Made by a program: the position numbers and the translations under genes
Assembly: GCF_039982395.1 (NCBI RefSeq)
Contig: NZ_JBDWYO010000007.1
Span: forward strand, 1 to 64,000
Source of the DNA: Parasphingorhabdus sp039982395
GTDB taxonomy: Bacteria; Pseudomonadota; Alphaproteobacteria; Sphingomonadales; Sphingomonadaceae
Length of the DNA stretch: 64,000 nt
Direction: 5' to 3'
The notes under the pieces: generated by a model
Seen by the model: the letters and a program-made list of their open reading frames with translations, nothing else
The model's database searches: none
What the model was told of the DNA's origin: nothing
Part shown: in pieces, positions 46,789 through 55,231 of the stretch
How the letters are laid out: each line of letters starts with the position of its first letter
How positions within the stretch are numbered: the first letter of the stretch is position 1

Positions 46789-46814
46789 AATAGTTGGGAT
46801 ATTTTCCCACTATT
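46789..46814. promoter_or_regulatory. Inverted repeat, possible enhancer site
   Basis: AATAGTTGGG (46789-46798) and CCCACTATT (46806-46814) pair with one bulged base. It lies about 70 bp upstream of the sigma-54 -24 element and about 100 bp upstream of the presumed start site, the usual range for an enhancer-binding activator. Confidence 0.4.
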
Positions 46815-46884
46815 CGACATCTAGCAAAATTTCCTTCGCGCGGAATTTTCACCATATCATTGAAATATATAGATAAATCAAAAC

Positions 46885-46900
46885 TGGCACGGCCTGTGCA
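46885..46900 (+). promoter_or_regulatory. Sigma-54 (RpoN) -24/-12 promoter
   Basis: TGGCACGGCCTGTGCA matches the TGGCACG-N4-TTGCW consensus with a single mismatch. The invariant GG and GC dinucleotides are correctly spaced (GG 46886-46887, GC 46898-46899). Transcription would start near 46911, about 55 bp before the first 39-residue ORF. Confidence 0.7.
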
Positions 46901-46965
46901 AAGCTATGGACATCTTCGCTAACAACAACAGCGAAGCCCAAATTTGAAACCAAAAGGAAATCAAA

Positions 46966-47085
46966 ATGTCGAACGCAAACATCCAAAACCAAGTCATCGC
47001 CGCTTTTGCCGCTCTTTTCTCCGCAGCCGTTTTTGTTGGTGCCAGCGTTGGCCCAGCCGCTCAAGCCGCTTCGTTGATCGCATAA
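46966..47085 (+). CDS. 39-residue alanine-rich peptide, copy 1
   Basis: A very short gene with SD AAAGGAAA 6 bp before the ATG. The peptide begins MSNANIQNQVIAAFAALFSA and continues through VFVGASVGPAAQAAS to a TAA. A polar head of 9 residues is followed by a hydrophobic helix (about 10-28) and a Gly-Pro-Ala tail, like a signal peptide with an AxA-type end. It shares the core IAAAFAA...S-A...V-A-VGPAA with the next ORF. Function unknown; membrane insertion or export is likely. Confidence 0.65.
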   Translation: MSNANIQNQVIAAFAALFSAAVFVGASVGPAAQAASLIA

Positions 47086-47114
47086 TCACAACCCAATTCT
47101 AAGGAACCCCCATC

Positions 47115-47234
47115 ATGTTTTCACTCTCTTCCAACAGCATCGCCGCCGCTTTCGCCGCCATGATCTCATCCGCCATCTGCGTCATGGCCGCCGTCGGACC
47201 AGCCGCAAACAATGCGGCCTCCACTTTGGTTTGA
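47115..47234 (+). CDS. 39-residue alanine-rich peptide, copy 2
   Basis: A paralogue of the preceding peptide and exactly the same length. SD AAGGAA lies about 8 bp before the ATG. It begins MFSLSSNSIAAAFAAMISSA and continues ICVMAAVGPAANNAAS to a TGA. Conservation with copy 1 is in the hydrophobic helix and the VGPAA motif, while the polar head differs, the pattern expected for two selected members of one family. It is 29 bp from copy 1 and 33 bp before the NAD(P)-binding protein gene, so all three may be one transcript. Confidence 0.65.
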   Translation: MFSLSSNSIAAAFAAMISSAICVMAAVGPAANNAASTLV

Positions 47235-47267
47235 ATCAAAACGGTTTTGACCAGAAGCGGAACAACA

Positions 47268-47993
47268 ATGACCATATTGGTCCTCGGAGCCACCGGCGCC
47301 ACCGGCAGATTGCTAGTCCAATATCTGCTCGAACGTAGTAAACATGTCCGGATCATTGTTCGTTCAAAGGAAGCTTTGCCGAAGGATTTGCTCGCGCACG
47401 ACAATCTCTCGGTGACCGAAGCGAGTCTTTTGGACTTGAGCGATGCCGCGATAACGGAACAGGTAACCGGATGTGATGCGATTGTATCTTGCCTGGGCCA
47501 TAATATGACGTTCAAAGGAATGTTCCTCCCGCCGCGCCGTCTAGTAACCGATGCGACACGCCGGCTTTGCGAAGCTGCGGCGGCCGTAAAACCGGCGACA
47601 CCTATCCGATTTGTGCTGATGAACACGAGCGGAAACAGCAATCGCGATCTCGATGAGCCACTATCATCGGCTCAAAAAATCGTGCTCGCGCTCATTCGGA
47701 CCCTGGTGCCTCCCCATGCCGACAATGAAGCCGCTGCCGATTATCTGCGAACAGAAATTGGTCAGCAAGACGCGGCGATCGAATGGACCGCCGTACGCCC
47801 AGACGGCTTGATTGACGCGCCGGAAGCAACGCCATTCGAAGTCCATCCCTCACCGATCAGAAGTGCAATCTTCGATGCCGGCCAAACAAGCCGCATGAAT
47901 GTGGCCAGCTTCATGGGCGATCTCGTCATTGAAGATGACATTTGGGCACAATGGAAGGGCCAGATGCCAGTCATCTATAATGTAGAAGACTAG
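47268..47993 (+). CDS. NAD(P)-binding (SDR-like, NmrA/atypical) protein
   Basis: A 241-residue Rossmann protein with the N-terminal dinucleotide motif LVLGATGATGRLL, an NADP-leaning basic patch (VRIIVRSKEAL), a CDAIVSCLGHN segment, and WTAVRPDGLIDAP typical of NAD(P)H-binding epimerase-like proteins. No YxxxK catalytic pair is obvious, so it may be a sensor or reductase of the atypical SDR class. The ATG at 47268 is preferred over a TTG at 47247. It follows the two peptide genes and may share their sigma-54 promoter. Confidence 0.82.
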   Translation: MTILVLGATGATGRLLVQYLLERSKHVRIIVRSKEALPKDLLAHDNLSVTEASLLDLSDAAITEQVTGCDAIVSCLGHNMTFKGMFLPPRRLVTDATRRLCEAAAAVKPATPIRFVLMNTSGNSNRDLDEPLSSAQKIVLALIRTLVPPHADNEAAADYLRTEIGQQDAAIEWTAVRPDGLIDAPEATPFEVHPSPIRSAIFDAGQTSRMNVASFMGDLVIEDDIWAQWKGQMPVIYNVED

Positions 47994-47998
47994 CTTCT

Positions 47999-48919
47999 CT
48001 AGCGCGTCGGATCCAAAGCGCTCGGTTTGCGCAGGCGACCCATATCACCCAGTTCATCAGGCCGGTTTGACCAACCGCCCGAGCCTCCCCCAGAGCCTCC
48101 ACCTGAACTGCCAACATGTGCGATTTCTTCCAGCTTGGCGATCCGGTCTTCGGTCGCCGGATGGGTCGAGAACATCTGCCGCACCCCGGCTGGCACAATA
48201 TAGAGTTGCGCGGCAGCCGGATTGCGCTGGGCAATCGGATTGGGAATAAGCGCCGCTTCCCCAGATATTTTGGCCAGAGCAGACGCCAGCGACAGCGGCT
48301 TGCCGCTAATCTGGGCCGCTGCTGCATCCGCGCCAAATTCGCGGGTCCGGCTGATCGCCATTTGCACGATCATCGCTGCGAACGGTGCAATCAAAACTGC
48401 CATGATCCCGGCCAAACCGCGATTGCCGCGAAAGAACATTCCGAAATTGGCGAGCATCGACACCGCACCGGCAATGGTTGCGACCATCGTCATGATCAAC
48501 GTATCGCGGTTTTTTACATGGCCAAGCTCGTGCGCCATCACGCCTTCTATTTCGTCATGGTTGAGCATATTGAGCAAGCCAGTGGTTGCGGCGACCGCCG
48601 AATGCTCGGGATCCCTGCCAGTCGCAAAGGCATTGGGTTGCGGTTGATCGACAATATAGACTTTCGGCATCGGCAATTGCGCACGCTGTGCGAGGCTTTT
48701 GACCATATTGTAGAATTCCGGATGGCTGGTTGAATCCGCCTCCACGGCATTGTGCATTTTCAGCACGATCTTGTCGGCATTCCAATAAGTGAACAGGTTC
48801 ATCCCCGCCGCGACAAGCAGCGCCAATATCGCGCCGCGCGGGCCTCCCAGAGAAAAGCCCATGACCATGAACAGCGCCGTCAACGCCGCCAAAAGCATAG
48901 TCGTCTTCATGAAATTCAT
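47999..48919 (-). CDS. htpX: Membrane zinc metalloprotease HtpX
   Basis: A 306-residue inner-membrane protease for quality control. Two N-terminal helices (about 5-22 and 28-45) precede the zinc motif HELGH at 130-134, a second helix pair (about 145-190), and the third ligand region TREFGADAAAA near 197. A Gly/Ser-rich tail (GSSGGGSGGGSGG) precedes the C-terminus. I start at the ATG at 48919; the upstream extension is not coding-like. It is 5 bp from the convergent NAD(P)-binding gene. Confidence 0.95.
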   Translation of the reverse strand: MNFMKTTMLLAALTALFMVMGFSLGGPRGAILALLVAAGMNLFTYWNADKIVLKMHNAVEADSTSHPEFYNMVKSLAQRAQLPMPKVYIVDQPQPNAFATGRDPEHSAVAATTGLLNMLNHDEIEGVMAHELGHVKNRDTLIMTMVATIAGAVSMLANFGMFFRGNRGLAGIMAVLIAPFAAMIVQMAISRTREFGADAAAAQISGKPLSLASALAKISGEAALIPNPIAQRNPAAAQLYIVPAGVRQMFSTHPATEDRIAKLEEIAHVGSSGGGSGGGSGGWSNRPDELGDMGRLRKPSALDPTR

Positions 48920-49003
48920 TGCCTGCTCTCGCTTGATTATATTTGCCTTAGCTTCAATATAGGGGCGGAAGCGATAGGATTCAAATTGGCGAACAGGCAA
49001 AAT

Positions 49004-49186
49004 ATGACCGAAAGCGATAGAAAACCAGGCGAACGCCCTGCCCATGTGAAGGCGCCCGCGCATCTTTCGCCAAGCAAACCCGTGCCGAAGCCTGATCCCC
49101 TCGAAAGGGCGGACGAGGCTGCCGAGAAAAAAGGGCCTACCCGCTACGGCGATTGGGAACATAAGGGCATAGCGGTCGACTTTTAA
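49004..49186 (+). CDS. DUF1674 / SDHAF4-like succinate dehydrogenase assembly factor
   Basis: A 60-residue protein with a basic, Pro-rich N-terminus and the hallmark C-terminus GPTRYGDWEHKGIAVDF, the SDHAF4/Sdh8 signature. In eukaryotes and alphaproteobacteria these proteins help assemble flavinylated SdhA. It is divergent from htpX (84 bp) and convergent with the glycerophosphotransferase-like gene. The short length is normal for the family. Confidence 0.85.
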   Translation: MTESDRKPGERPAHVKAPAHLSPSKPVPKPDPLERADEAAEKKGPTRYGDWEHKGIAVDF

Positions 49187-49198
49187 CGCACAGCGCTA

Positions 49199-50386
49199 TC
49201 AAGGGAGATCAAGAAACTCCGCGATTGCATGTGCCGCTCGCTCCGACGGCGGCGTTGCGTCATCCATATCAAAGGACCGCGCAAAGGCTTGCGATTGCGC
49301 CTTTCTATAAGATGCCGGTAGCGGCGAAACCGCCTCCAATGCTGTACCGAGGCCGCTTATATCATCCAGCACCGGACCGAAGTTCCAATGGTCGTAATTG
49401 GCATTGCCCTGCCACTGGGCATCATGGGAATTGAGGAAGATGGCGGGCCGGGGCTGTTGGATATATTCGTAAATCTGGCTGCTCACGTCGCCAAGATAGA
49501 CATCGGCTGCCCGCGTATAGGTCATGTCGACACTATATTCGCTGCCGGTATCGATATGAATATGGTTGAGCTTGTCGTAGCGCGGATCGATATTCTTGCG
49601 GAACCGGAGCAAACGGTGCTCGACCGAAGCCAAAATCTTGCGCTGGAACAGCATGACATGTGGTGCGACAATCAGATTATAGTCGGTCTGCTGCGCGAAA
49701 TAGGCGAGTATCTGTTCGCCGAAACGGAACCAGGACGACAGCAACGGATCAAAATGCGGATTGTAGAGCACGGTCGGCTTGTCATTGTCGAACAATTTGA
49801 CGGGCGGTCGCGCGCCAAAGGCTTCGAATTTGGGATAGCCGACGATGCTGTGATTGTCGGAGCGGATGACCCCCGCCGCCAGCATCCGGTCGCGGGTCTT
49901 TTCGCCGGGCAGCAACACATAGTCGAACCGTTTGATGTCCGGCGAGAAACCGATCGATCGATCCCCTGCCCCATGGGGAAAGAATATCAGTTGGGGGCGC
50001 GCGCTCTGGCCATTTTTCTTCAAGAAGGTTGTCGTCGTCTCCGGCACGACAAGCGCATCAAAATGCCGGAACAATGGGGTGGCACGCTTCAAACTGCTGA
50101 GCCGGTTGAGCGGCACCATATTGCCCAACAACGCCTCAACCGCCCGGCTCCAGCCGCTAGGACTAATCGACCAGAAAGCCGGCAGGGGGCAAGCGGGATC
50201 CAGAAATGCACGCACCGCGTCTGCCTGCCGGTCGCTGGAGGTAATGATCTCTACGCGCTCGGTCGGGGCCCGCCGCTGGAGCGCGGAAATAATCGGCGCA
50301 ATATGGGCGACCTGATGCAATTCGTCATGATTGAACAAGAAGCCTATACGCTTGGGGTCTCTAGATGAATCGGCGCTCATAATCAT
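49199..50386 (-). CDS. CDP-glycerol glycerophosphotransferase-like protein
   Basis: A 395-residue soluble protein with a GT-B-like layout. The N-terminal half has RIGFLFNHDELHQVAHIAPII and LIFFPHGAGDRSIGF. The C-terminal half has VLYNPHFDPLLSSWF, RAADVYLGDVSSQIYEYI and RPAIFLNSHD, the last two resembling the CDP-glycerol:poly(glycerophosphate) transferase motifs. A role in surface glycan or phosphoglycerol addition is inferred. It is divergent from a MobA-like nucleotidyltransferase gene at 50614, which could supply an activated donor. Confidence 0.75.
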   Translation of the reverse strand: MIMSADSSRDPKRIGFLFNHDELHQVAHIAPIISALQRRAPTERVEIITSSDRQADAVRAFLDPACPLPAFWSISPSGWSRAVEALLGNMVPLNRLSSLKRATPLFRHFDALVVPETTTTFLKKNGQSARPQLIFFPHGAGDRSIGFSPDIKRFDYVLLPGEKTRDRMLAAGVIRSDNHSIVGYPKFEAFGARPPVKLFDNDKPTVLYNPHFDPLLSSWFRFGEQILAYFAQQTDYNLIVAPHVMLFQRKILASVEHRLLRFRKNIDPRYDKLNHIHIDTGSEYSVDMTYTRAADVYLGDVSSQIYEYIQQPRPAIFLNSHDAQWQGNANYDHWNFGPVLDDISGLGTALEAVSPLPASYRKAQSQAFARSFDMDDATPPSERAAHAIAEFLDLP

Positions 50387-50613
50387 TCCATCGCAAGTCC
50401 GCCCTCATAGCTCTTCGGGCGCAGGCGAACCAATTGCGCCACGGCATGTCCTTGGACAAATATGGGAGAAAAGTCTACGGCACTTCCCTCGCCGTCCCCG
50501 GTCACCAGACCCGGCATTGCCCAGCGCCGCTTTGCAAAAGCCTTCGCTGCGGCTAACAGGCGGCACAAGCATCCGGTTTTCGCAGGAAGCTTTGGAATAG
50601 AATAAGGACCGCC

Positions 50614-51450
50614 GTGACCCCTGTTGAAATCCCCGAAATATCGTCCGGCGCAGGACAATCCGATCAGCATCCCCTGTGGACCGCGATCATATTGGCGGGC
50701 CAGAGGCCGGAAGGCGACCCGATGGCCGTCCATTGTAACGTCCAGTATAAGGCCCTGATTCCAATCGACGGGCAGACGATGCTCGAGCGGGTGGCGCGCA
50801 CTCTGCTCGCCTCGCCCTCTATCGGTAGGATTGTTGTCTTGGCCCAATCTCCCGAAGACCTGCAGGCTGGCCTTCCTCCCGAACTGACAAACAATGCCGC
50901 GTTGCGCTTTGCCAGATCCACCGACGGCATCGCTACCAGCATCCACGATGTGATCGGCACCGATCGCGCACCTTGGCCGGTGCTGGTGACCACCGCCGAC
51001 AATGCACTGTTGACCAGAGACATTGTGGACAGCTTCTTCCAAGGCCATGACGGACAAGATGTCGCGGTCGGCGTGGTCGAGCGCCAGACGATGCTATCCG
51101 CCTACCCCGATGCCCGCCGGACCTGGCTGAAATTCCGGGGTGGTGCCTATAGCGGTGCCAATCTCTTCGCCCTGCACAATGCAGCGGCCAAACCCGCCGT
51201 CGCCTTTTGGTCGGCGGTCGAAAAAGATCGCAAAAAGGGCTGGAAAATCTTCGCCCATTTCGGTCCCTGGCTATTGCTGCGCGCGCTCACCCGGACGATC
51301 GGTTTCAAAGACGCAATGGCGCAGGCAGGCCACCGCATGGCGCTGCGGGCCGAGCCGATTATCTTGCCGATTGCGGAAGCAGCGATTGATGTGGACAAGC
51401 CAAGTGATCTGGAACTGGTAACCGGGATTTTGGAGCGGCGCGAGGGTTAG
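50614..51450 (+). CDS. MobA-like NTP-transferase family protein
   Basis: A 278-residue nucleotidyltransferase starting at GTG with AAGGA 7 bp upstream. The GT-A fold begins with WTAIILAGQRPEGDPM, a variant of the LAGG-x-S/T-R loop, then YKALIPIDGQTMLERV and VTTADNALL (metal-binding Asp). It could make an NDP-sugar or CDP-alcohol. The divergent neighbour is a glycerophosphotransferase-like gene, so both may act on one cell-surface product. The canonical Arg of the P-loop is shifted, so activity is not assured. Confidence 0.8.
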   Translation: MTPVEIPEISSGAGQSDQHPLWTAIILAGQRPEGDPMAVHCNVQYKALIPIDGQTMLERVARTLLASPSIGRIVVLAQSPEDLQAGLPPELTNNAALRFARSTDGIATSIHDVIGTDRAPWPVLVTTADNALLTRDIVDSFFQGHDGQDVAVGVVERQTMLSAYPDARRTWLKFRGGAYSGANLFALHNAAAKPAVAFWSAVEKDRKKGWKIFAHFGPWLLLRALTRTIGFKDAMAQAGHRMALRAEPIILPIAEAAIDVDKPSDLELVTGILERREG

Positions 51451-51566
51451 GCTGCGCGGGCTTGAAGACAAAAAACAGCGTCTGCATCATCGGCAAAAGC
51501 GGGCTTCAGGAATTGCGAATATAGTGTAACCCCTGAAAGGCGCCTTATCAGAGCATTATCTGATCG

Positions 51567-52160
51567 CTAAACAATCTGCCGAATGGCTGCAATCGCGATA
51601 TCAACAACATTGATTTGCAGGGATGTCTCATCCACTTCCTTTGGAAATTCTCCGTGGCTTTTGAGCGAAGCAAAACCGTGAATGACCGACCAGCATGCCG
51701 ATGCAGCTTCCAGCCGTTTGTCTTCCGGGAGCCCCGGTGCAGCCGCCGCTACCATTTTCACGAAAAGGACGAAGGATGGCGAGTCATCGCTTGAACTAAT
51801 GGACGTCGCACTGAATTTTCCATTGCTCTCGAAGACAAGCTGAAAAAGACCCGGACGATCCGCCGCGAAAGCCAGATAGGCATGACAGGCTCTGCGCAGC
51901 CTCTCTTTCGGGCTTGCCGCCAGATCCGCAGCCTCCTGATAGGCGAGCATCAGTTCGTGTAAGCCGCCATCTATAAGCTCCTGCAGCAGCGCCTCTTTAT
52001 TTTTGAAATGGCGATAAGGCGCCGATTGCGAGACGCCGGCTCGCGTCGACAGGTCCCGCAAAGAAAGCTGGTCGACACCGCCTTCGTTCAACACACTATG
52101 CCCGGCTTCAATCAGCGTATGGCGCAAATCGCCATGATGAAATTTCTCTCGTTGCGCCAT
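51567..52160 (-). CDS. TetR/AcrR-family transcriptional regulator
   Basis: A 197-residue regulator. The N-terminal HTH has LRDLSTRAGVSQSAPYRHFK, with the His-Phe hinge seen in the TetR_C_33/WHG-type group. The C-terminal helical domain contains LFQLVFESNGKFSA and AASACWSVIHGFASL. I start at the ATG at 52160; the upstream frame to 52301 crosses the divergent promoter. It faces a PhyH-family gene 68 bp away and probably represses it. Confidence 0.92.
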   Translation of the reverse strand: MAQREKFHHGDLRHTLIEAGHSVLNEGGVDQLSLRDLSTRAGVSQSAPYRHFKNKEALLQELIDGGLHELMLAYQEAADLAASPKERLRRACHAYLAFAADRPGLFQLVFESNGKFSATSISSSDDSPSFVLFVKMVAAAAPGLPEDKRLEAASACWSVIHGFASLKSHGEFPKEVDETSLQINVVDIAIAAIRQIV

Positions 52161-52169
52161 GGCCGCGAT

Positions 52170-52195
52170 TTGACACCGGCCGCCAATGATGTCAA
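52170..52195. promoter_or_regulatory. Inverted repeat in the TetR-PhyH intergenic region
   Basis: TTGACA (52170-52175) and TGTCAA (52190-52195) are exact inverted hexamers 14 bp apart, in the 68-bp gap between the divergent genes. They could be overlapping -35 elements or a TetR operator. Confidence 0.45.
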
Positions 52196-52228
52196 TGTAA
52201 TAGCCGAACACATTGAGGATGAATATTG

Positions 52229-53158
52229 ATGACAAGCGAAATTGACGGCAAGACTTGGACATTGGAAGATGCACGCAAGCAATATGACGAAGATGGTGCA
52301 ACTGTTCTCAGAGGCGTGATCGATCCGGAATGGATTCAGAAGCTCACAGCCGGTGCAGAACCTCTTCAATCCAAAGGCGCGCCATCAACCGTCGAGTTCA
52401 GTCGACCGGGCGAAGGCCGTTTTTTCCAAGACAGTTTTGGATGGGTACGCATTGAAGAATATAAAGACTTTCTATTCAAATCCGATATTGCCGAACTTGC
52501 GCGCGACATGATGCAATCCGAGATGGTGCGTTTCTTCTATGATCAGACCTTGGTGAAGGAACCCGGCACGCCCAAAAAGACTCCTTGGCATCAAGACTAT
52601 GCCTATTGGCCCGCCAACGGCGAACAAATCATATCCTTCTGGATCCCGCTGGATGCAGCAACGCCTGAGACCGGGGTCGTGACCTATGTCAAAGGATCCC
52701 ACAAATGGAATTCCTATATCCCGGTCGAAGGCTGGTCAGACAATAATGCAGCCGGCGCCGAGATATTCGGAGACACTAGCGACTTGCCGCCAGAGGCCCT
52801 GGTGGAGCGTTCCGGCGAAAATCCGAAAGGAAAGCAGTTGCGGACACTGGCTGATATTCGTGACCATCCGGAAAAATATGATCTGTTAAGCTGGGATGTG
52901 GAACCGGGTGACGTGTTGATTCATCATAGCCACACCATCCATGGCGCCCCGGGCAATCTTTCCGCCGACAAACGGCGCAGAGCGATCTCCTTCCGGTTTT
53001 TTGGCGATGGCGTGACCTGGGACGAGACGCGTCCGCATTTCATGAGGATAATCAAGAAAAATGCTCCGCATTTTCCTTATCCCGAACATGAGACAGGCGA
53101 TCCAATCACAGCCCCGATTTTCCCGGTTCTTTGGCCAAAAATGGCAGGCAAGCCATAG
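52229..53158 (+). CDS. Phytanoyl-CoA dioxygenase (PhyH) family oxygenase
   Basis: A 309-residue Fe(II)/2-oxoglutarate-type oxygenase. The iron triad is His121-Gln-Asp123 in TPWHQDYAYWP and His238 in SHTIHGAPGN. The 2-oxoglutarate-binding Arg is in RRAISFRFFGD (about 251-255). Substrate is unknown; relatives hydroxylate lipids, small metabolites and antibiotics. The ATG at 52229 follows GAGGAT; a TTG three bases earlier is less likely. It is divergent from a TetR gene. Confidence 0.88.
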   Translation: MTSEIDGKTWTLEDARKQYDEDGATVLRGVIDPEWIQKLTAGAEPLQSKGAPSTVEFSRPGEGRFFQDSFGWVRIEEYKDFLFKSDIAELARDMMQSEMVRFFYDQTLVKEPGTPKKTPWHQDYAYWPANGEQIISFWIPLDAATPETGVVTYVKGSHKWNSYIPVEGWSDNNAAGAEIFGDTSDLPPEALVERSGENPKGKQLRTLADIRDHPEKYDLLSWDVEPGDVLIHHSHTIHGAPGNLSADKRRRAISFRFFGDGVTWDETRPHFMRIIKKNAPHFPYPEHETGDPITAPIFPVLWPKMAGKP

Positions 53159-53211
53159 ACAGGAGCCCGGGTGCTTCGGCTAGACAAGCCATTGGCTTTT
53201 GGAATCCTAGC

Positions 53212-53236
53212 GTCCGCTTTGGGCGCAAAAGCGGAC
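53212..53236. repeat. Palindromic repeat, form A, reversed
   Basis: GTCCGCTTT, GGGCGCA, AAAGCGGAC is the reverse complement of form A with perfect arms. It lies between the convergent PhyH (54 bp from its stop) and S9 peptidase (25 bp from its stop) genes. Confidence 0.9.
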
Positions 53237-53260
53237 AGTTATACTCTGGCAAACGCCAAT

Positions 53261-55231
53261 TTAATCCGGCGGATTATGTTTACGCAAAAAAGCCTCGAGA
53301 CGGGTGTACCAATCAATCTCGTTGGCACGGTCGGAAAAACCATGACCTTCATCCTCGTAAACCTTCACGTCTACAGGAATGTTAGCTTTCTGTGCAGCCT
53401 TCACCAAACGTTTGTACTGGCTAAAGGGAACATTGCTGTCTTCATCACCATGTGTCAGCAGCAAAGGCCGTTTCAGTTTGGCGATCTGCTGGACGGGTGA
53501 AACGCTATCCAGATCAAAATCCCCACCACCCTGAACGGTTTCTTTCCATTCTTTTGCGTAGCGGCTGCGGAAAAAACGCTTGTCATATTTCAGTTGTTTC
53601 TCCCAGTCGGTCACTCCCGCAAAACTGGCGGCGCACCGATAACGATCTGGATTGCGAATGGCACCCCAGATGGAGGCGTAACCCCCATAGGAAGCCCCGA
53701 CCAAACAGACCCGTTTAGGATCGGCAAAGCCTTGTTCAACCAACCAATCCATCCCATCATCAAGATCATCTTGCATGGCTCGACCGATTTGACCTTCACC
53801 TTTCGTATAAAAGTCTTCGCCATAGCCTCCCGAACCGCGAAAATTTGGCCGGAACACGGCATATCCAAGATTGGCAAGAAACTGCACTTCTGCATTATAG
53901 TCCCAGGCATCGCGGACATCATAAGGCCCACCATGCGGCAATATGATAAGCGGTAAGTTCTTATCCTCCCTGCCTTTGGGCAGTGTCAGATAGGCCTTTA
54001 TTTTCAACCCATCCCGAGCTGCATATTCCACATATTTTGTCGATGCCATTTTTGCAGGATCTATCGAGTCATTTATGCCTCCAATGCGATCGAGCTTTTT
54101 CGCATCTGGCTTGAATAGATAGTAGCTGCCGGGATCTACAGACGACGTGGTGTAGATGATCATCTTTTTTCGATCTCTACTTCGCGACTGGATCCAAACT
54201 TCTTGTCCTTTTAGGGCTTTTTCGAGGCTGCTTTGTATCTTTTTAAGGTCTTCATCGAACCAGACGATGCGATCCCGAGAATCGGTATAGCGCGCTGATA
54301 ATAGATTTGTGCCATCTTCACTCAAACGATAATTGGAAATGTCATTCTCGGGATGGCCAAGCACCATCTTGCCAAGCGCGCGCGTACGATAGTCAAATTC
54401 ATACAGCGCAAATCGTCCCGTTTCCTTGTTGGAAAGAACATAGCCAGTATCGCTACCCGCTGTGATACCTTCTATATCAAGCAGACTCTCTTCCCGCTCT
54501 TCATCGCTGTCTTTGTCACGCAATTTGCTGATAAGCGCAAATTTTTGATCGGCATTGCTGCGATAATATATGTCTAATCCTGTGCTACGAAAAGAAATTC
54601 CCATTCTGACGACTCCGGCATCATCCGCGAGCCAGCGCCAGATTTTCTTCTGGGGATAGACAACAATCGAGACATCATTGTCAGTCAAACCAACCCGGTA
54701 GACGGTTGGATATTCTGTTGAACTGGCTTGAATCGACTGAAGCAAATATTCGCCATCGGGGTCAACATATAGGGCATTGTCACCATCGGCCACCGTTTGC
54801 CATCGGCCGACGGACTGGAAACTTTCCTTCTTAATGTCATATGCGAATAAAGATGAGCGCCAATACTCCCTTGATCCGCGCTTCAGAACTCCCCGGACGC
54901 TCATAAGAATCTTGCTATTCCCGGCCCACCGGTACCACTTTAAGGTGTTGTTCTCGGGAACTTTGATACGTTCAATTTGGCCAGTTTCGAGCGCTTTGAT
55001 TGTAAGAGTTTTGTGTGTCCCTATGTGCTCCCTATATACCATCTTTAAACCATCAGGTGACAATATGGGACGGATCATTTGTCCCGGCGCTGCGAATGTT
55101 TCGGGAGGGATCAGCTCTGGTGGTTTAGCAGGCTGGCTCTTGATCGAATTTGCATCGTTTTGAGCGAAAACAACCGTGCTCGAACAAGCAAAGATGCCAA
55201 AGGCCGCCAACATTCTAAAAAATAGTCGCAT
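53261..55231 (-). CDS. Secreted S9-family prolyl oligopeptidase
   Basis: A 656-residue protein with a signal peptide ending near residue 23 (VVFAQ). A beta-propeller region (about 40-390) is followed by an alpha/beta-hydrolase peptidase domain with Ser514 in GASYGGYAS, Asp598 in THGDEDSNVP and His630 in DEGHGFSD, the expected catalytic order. It is periplasmic or exported and should cleave short peptides. It is convergent with the PhyH gene across a palindromic repeat. The propeller is AT-richer than core genes here. Confidence 0.93.
   Translation of the reverse strand: MRLFFRMLAAFGIFACSSTVVFAQNDANSIKSQPAKPPELIPPETFAAPGQMIRPILSPDGLKMVYREHIGTHKTLTIKALETGQIERIKVPENNTLKWYRWAGNSKILMSVRGVLKRGSREYWRSSLFAYDIKKESFQSVGRWQTVADGDNALYVDPDGEYLLQSIQASSTEYPTVYRVGLTDNDVSIVVYPQKKIWRWLADDAGVVRMGISFRSTGLDIYYRSNADQKFALISKLRDKDSDEEREESLLDIEGITAGSDTGYVLSNKETGRFALYEFDYRTRALGKMVLGHPENDISNYRLSEDGTNLLSARYTDSRDRIVWFDEDLKKIQSSLEKALKGQEVWIQSRSRDRKKMIIYTTSSVDPGSYYLFKPDAKKLDRIGGINDSIDPAKMASTKYVEYAARDGLKIKAYLTLPKGREDKNLPLIILPHGGPYDVRDAWDYNAEVQFLANLGYAVFRPNFRGSGGYGEDFYTKGEGQIGRAMQDDLDDGMDWLVEQGFADPKRVCLVGASYGGYASIWGAIRNPDRYRCAASFAGVTDWEKQLKYDKRFFRSRYAKEWKETVQGGGDFDLDSVSPVQQIAKLKRPLLLTHGDEDSNVPFSQYKRLVKAAQKANIPVDVKVYEDEGHGFSDRANEIDWYTRLEAFLRKHNPPD

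Larger units (their letters stand above)
46607..46965. other. Gene-free control region between rsmB-like gene and the 39-aa peptide genes
   Basis: No credible gene. It holds an inverted repeat (46789-46814) and a sigma-54-type promoter (46885-46900), listed separately. The stretch from about 46790 to 46965 is AT-rich. Confidence 0.6.

Noticed and set aside
49388..50368. Open frame opposite the glycerophosphotransferase-like gene
   Set aside because: Shadow frame; the minus strand has recognisable enzyme motifs and the plus strand does not.
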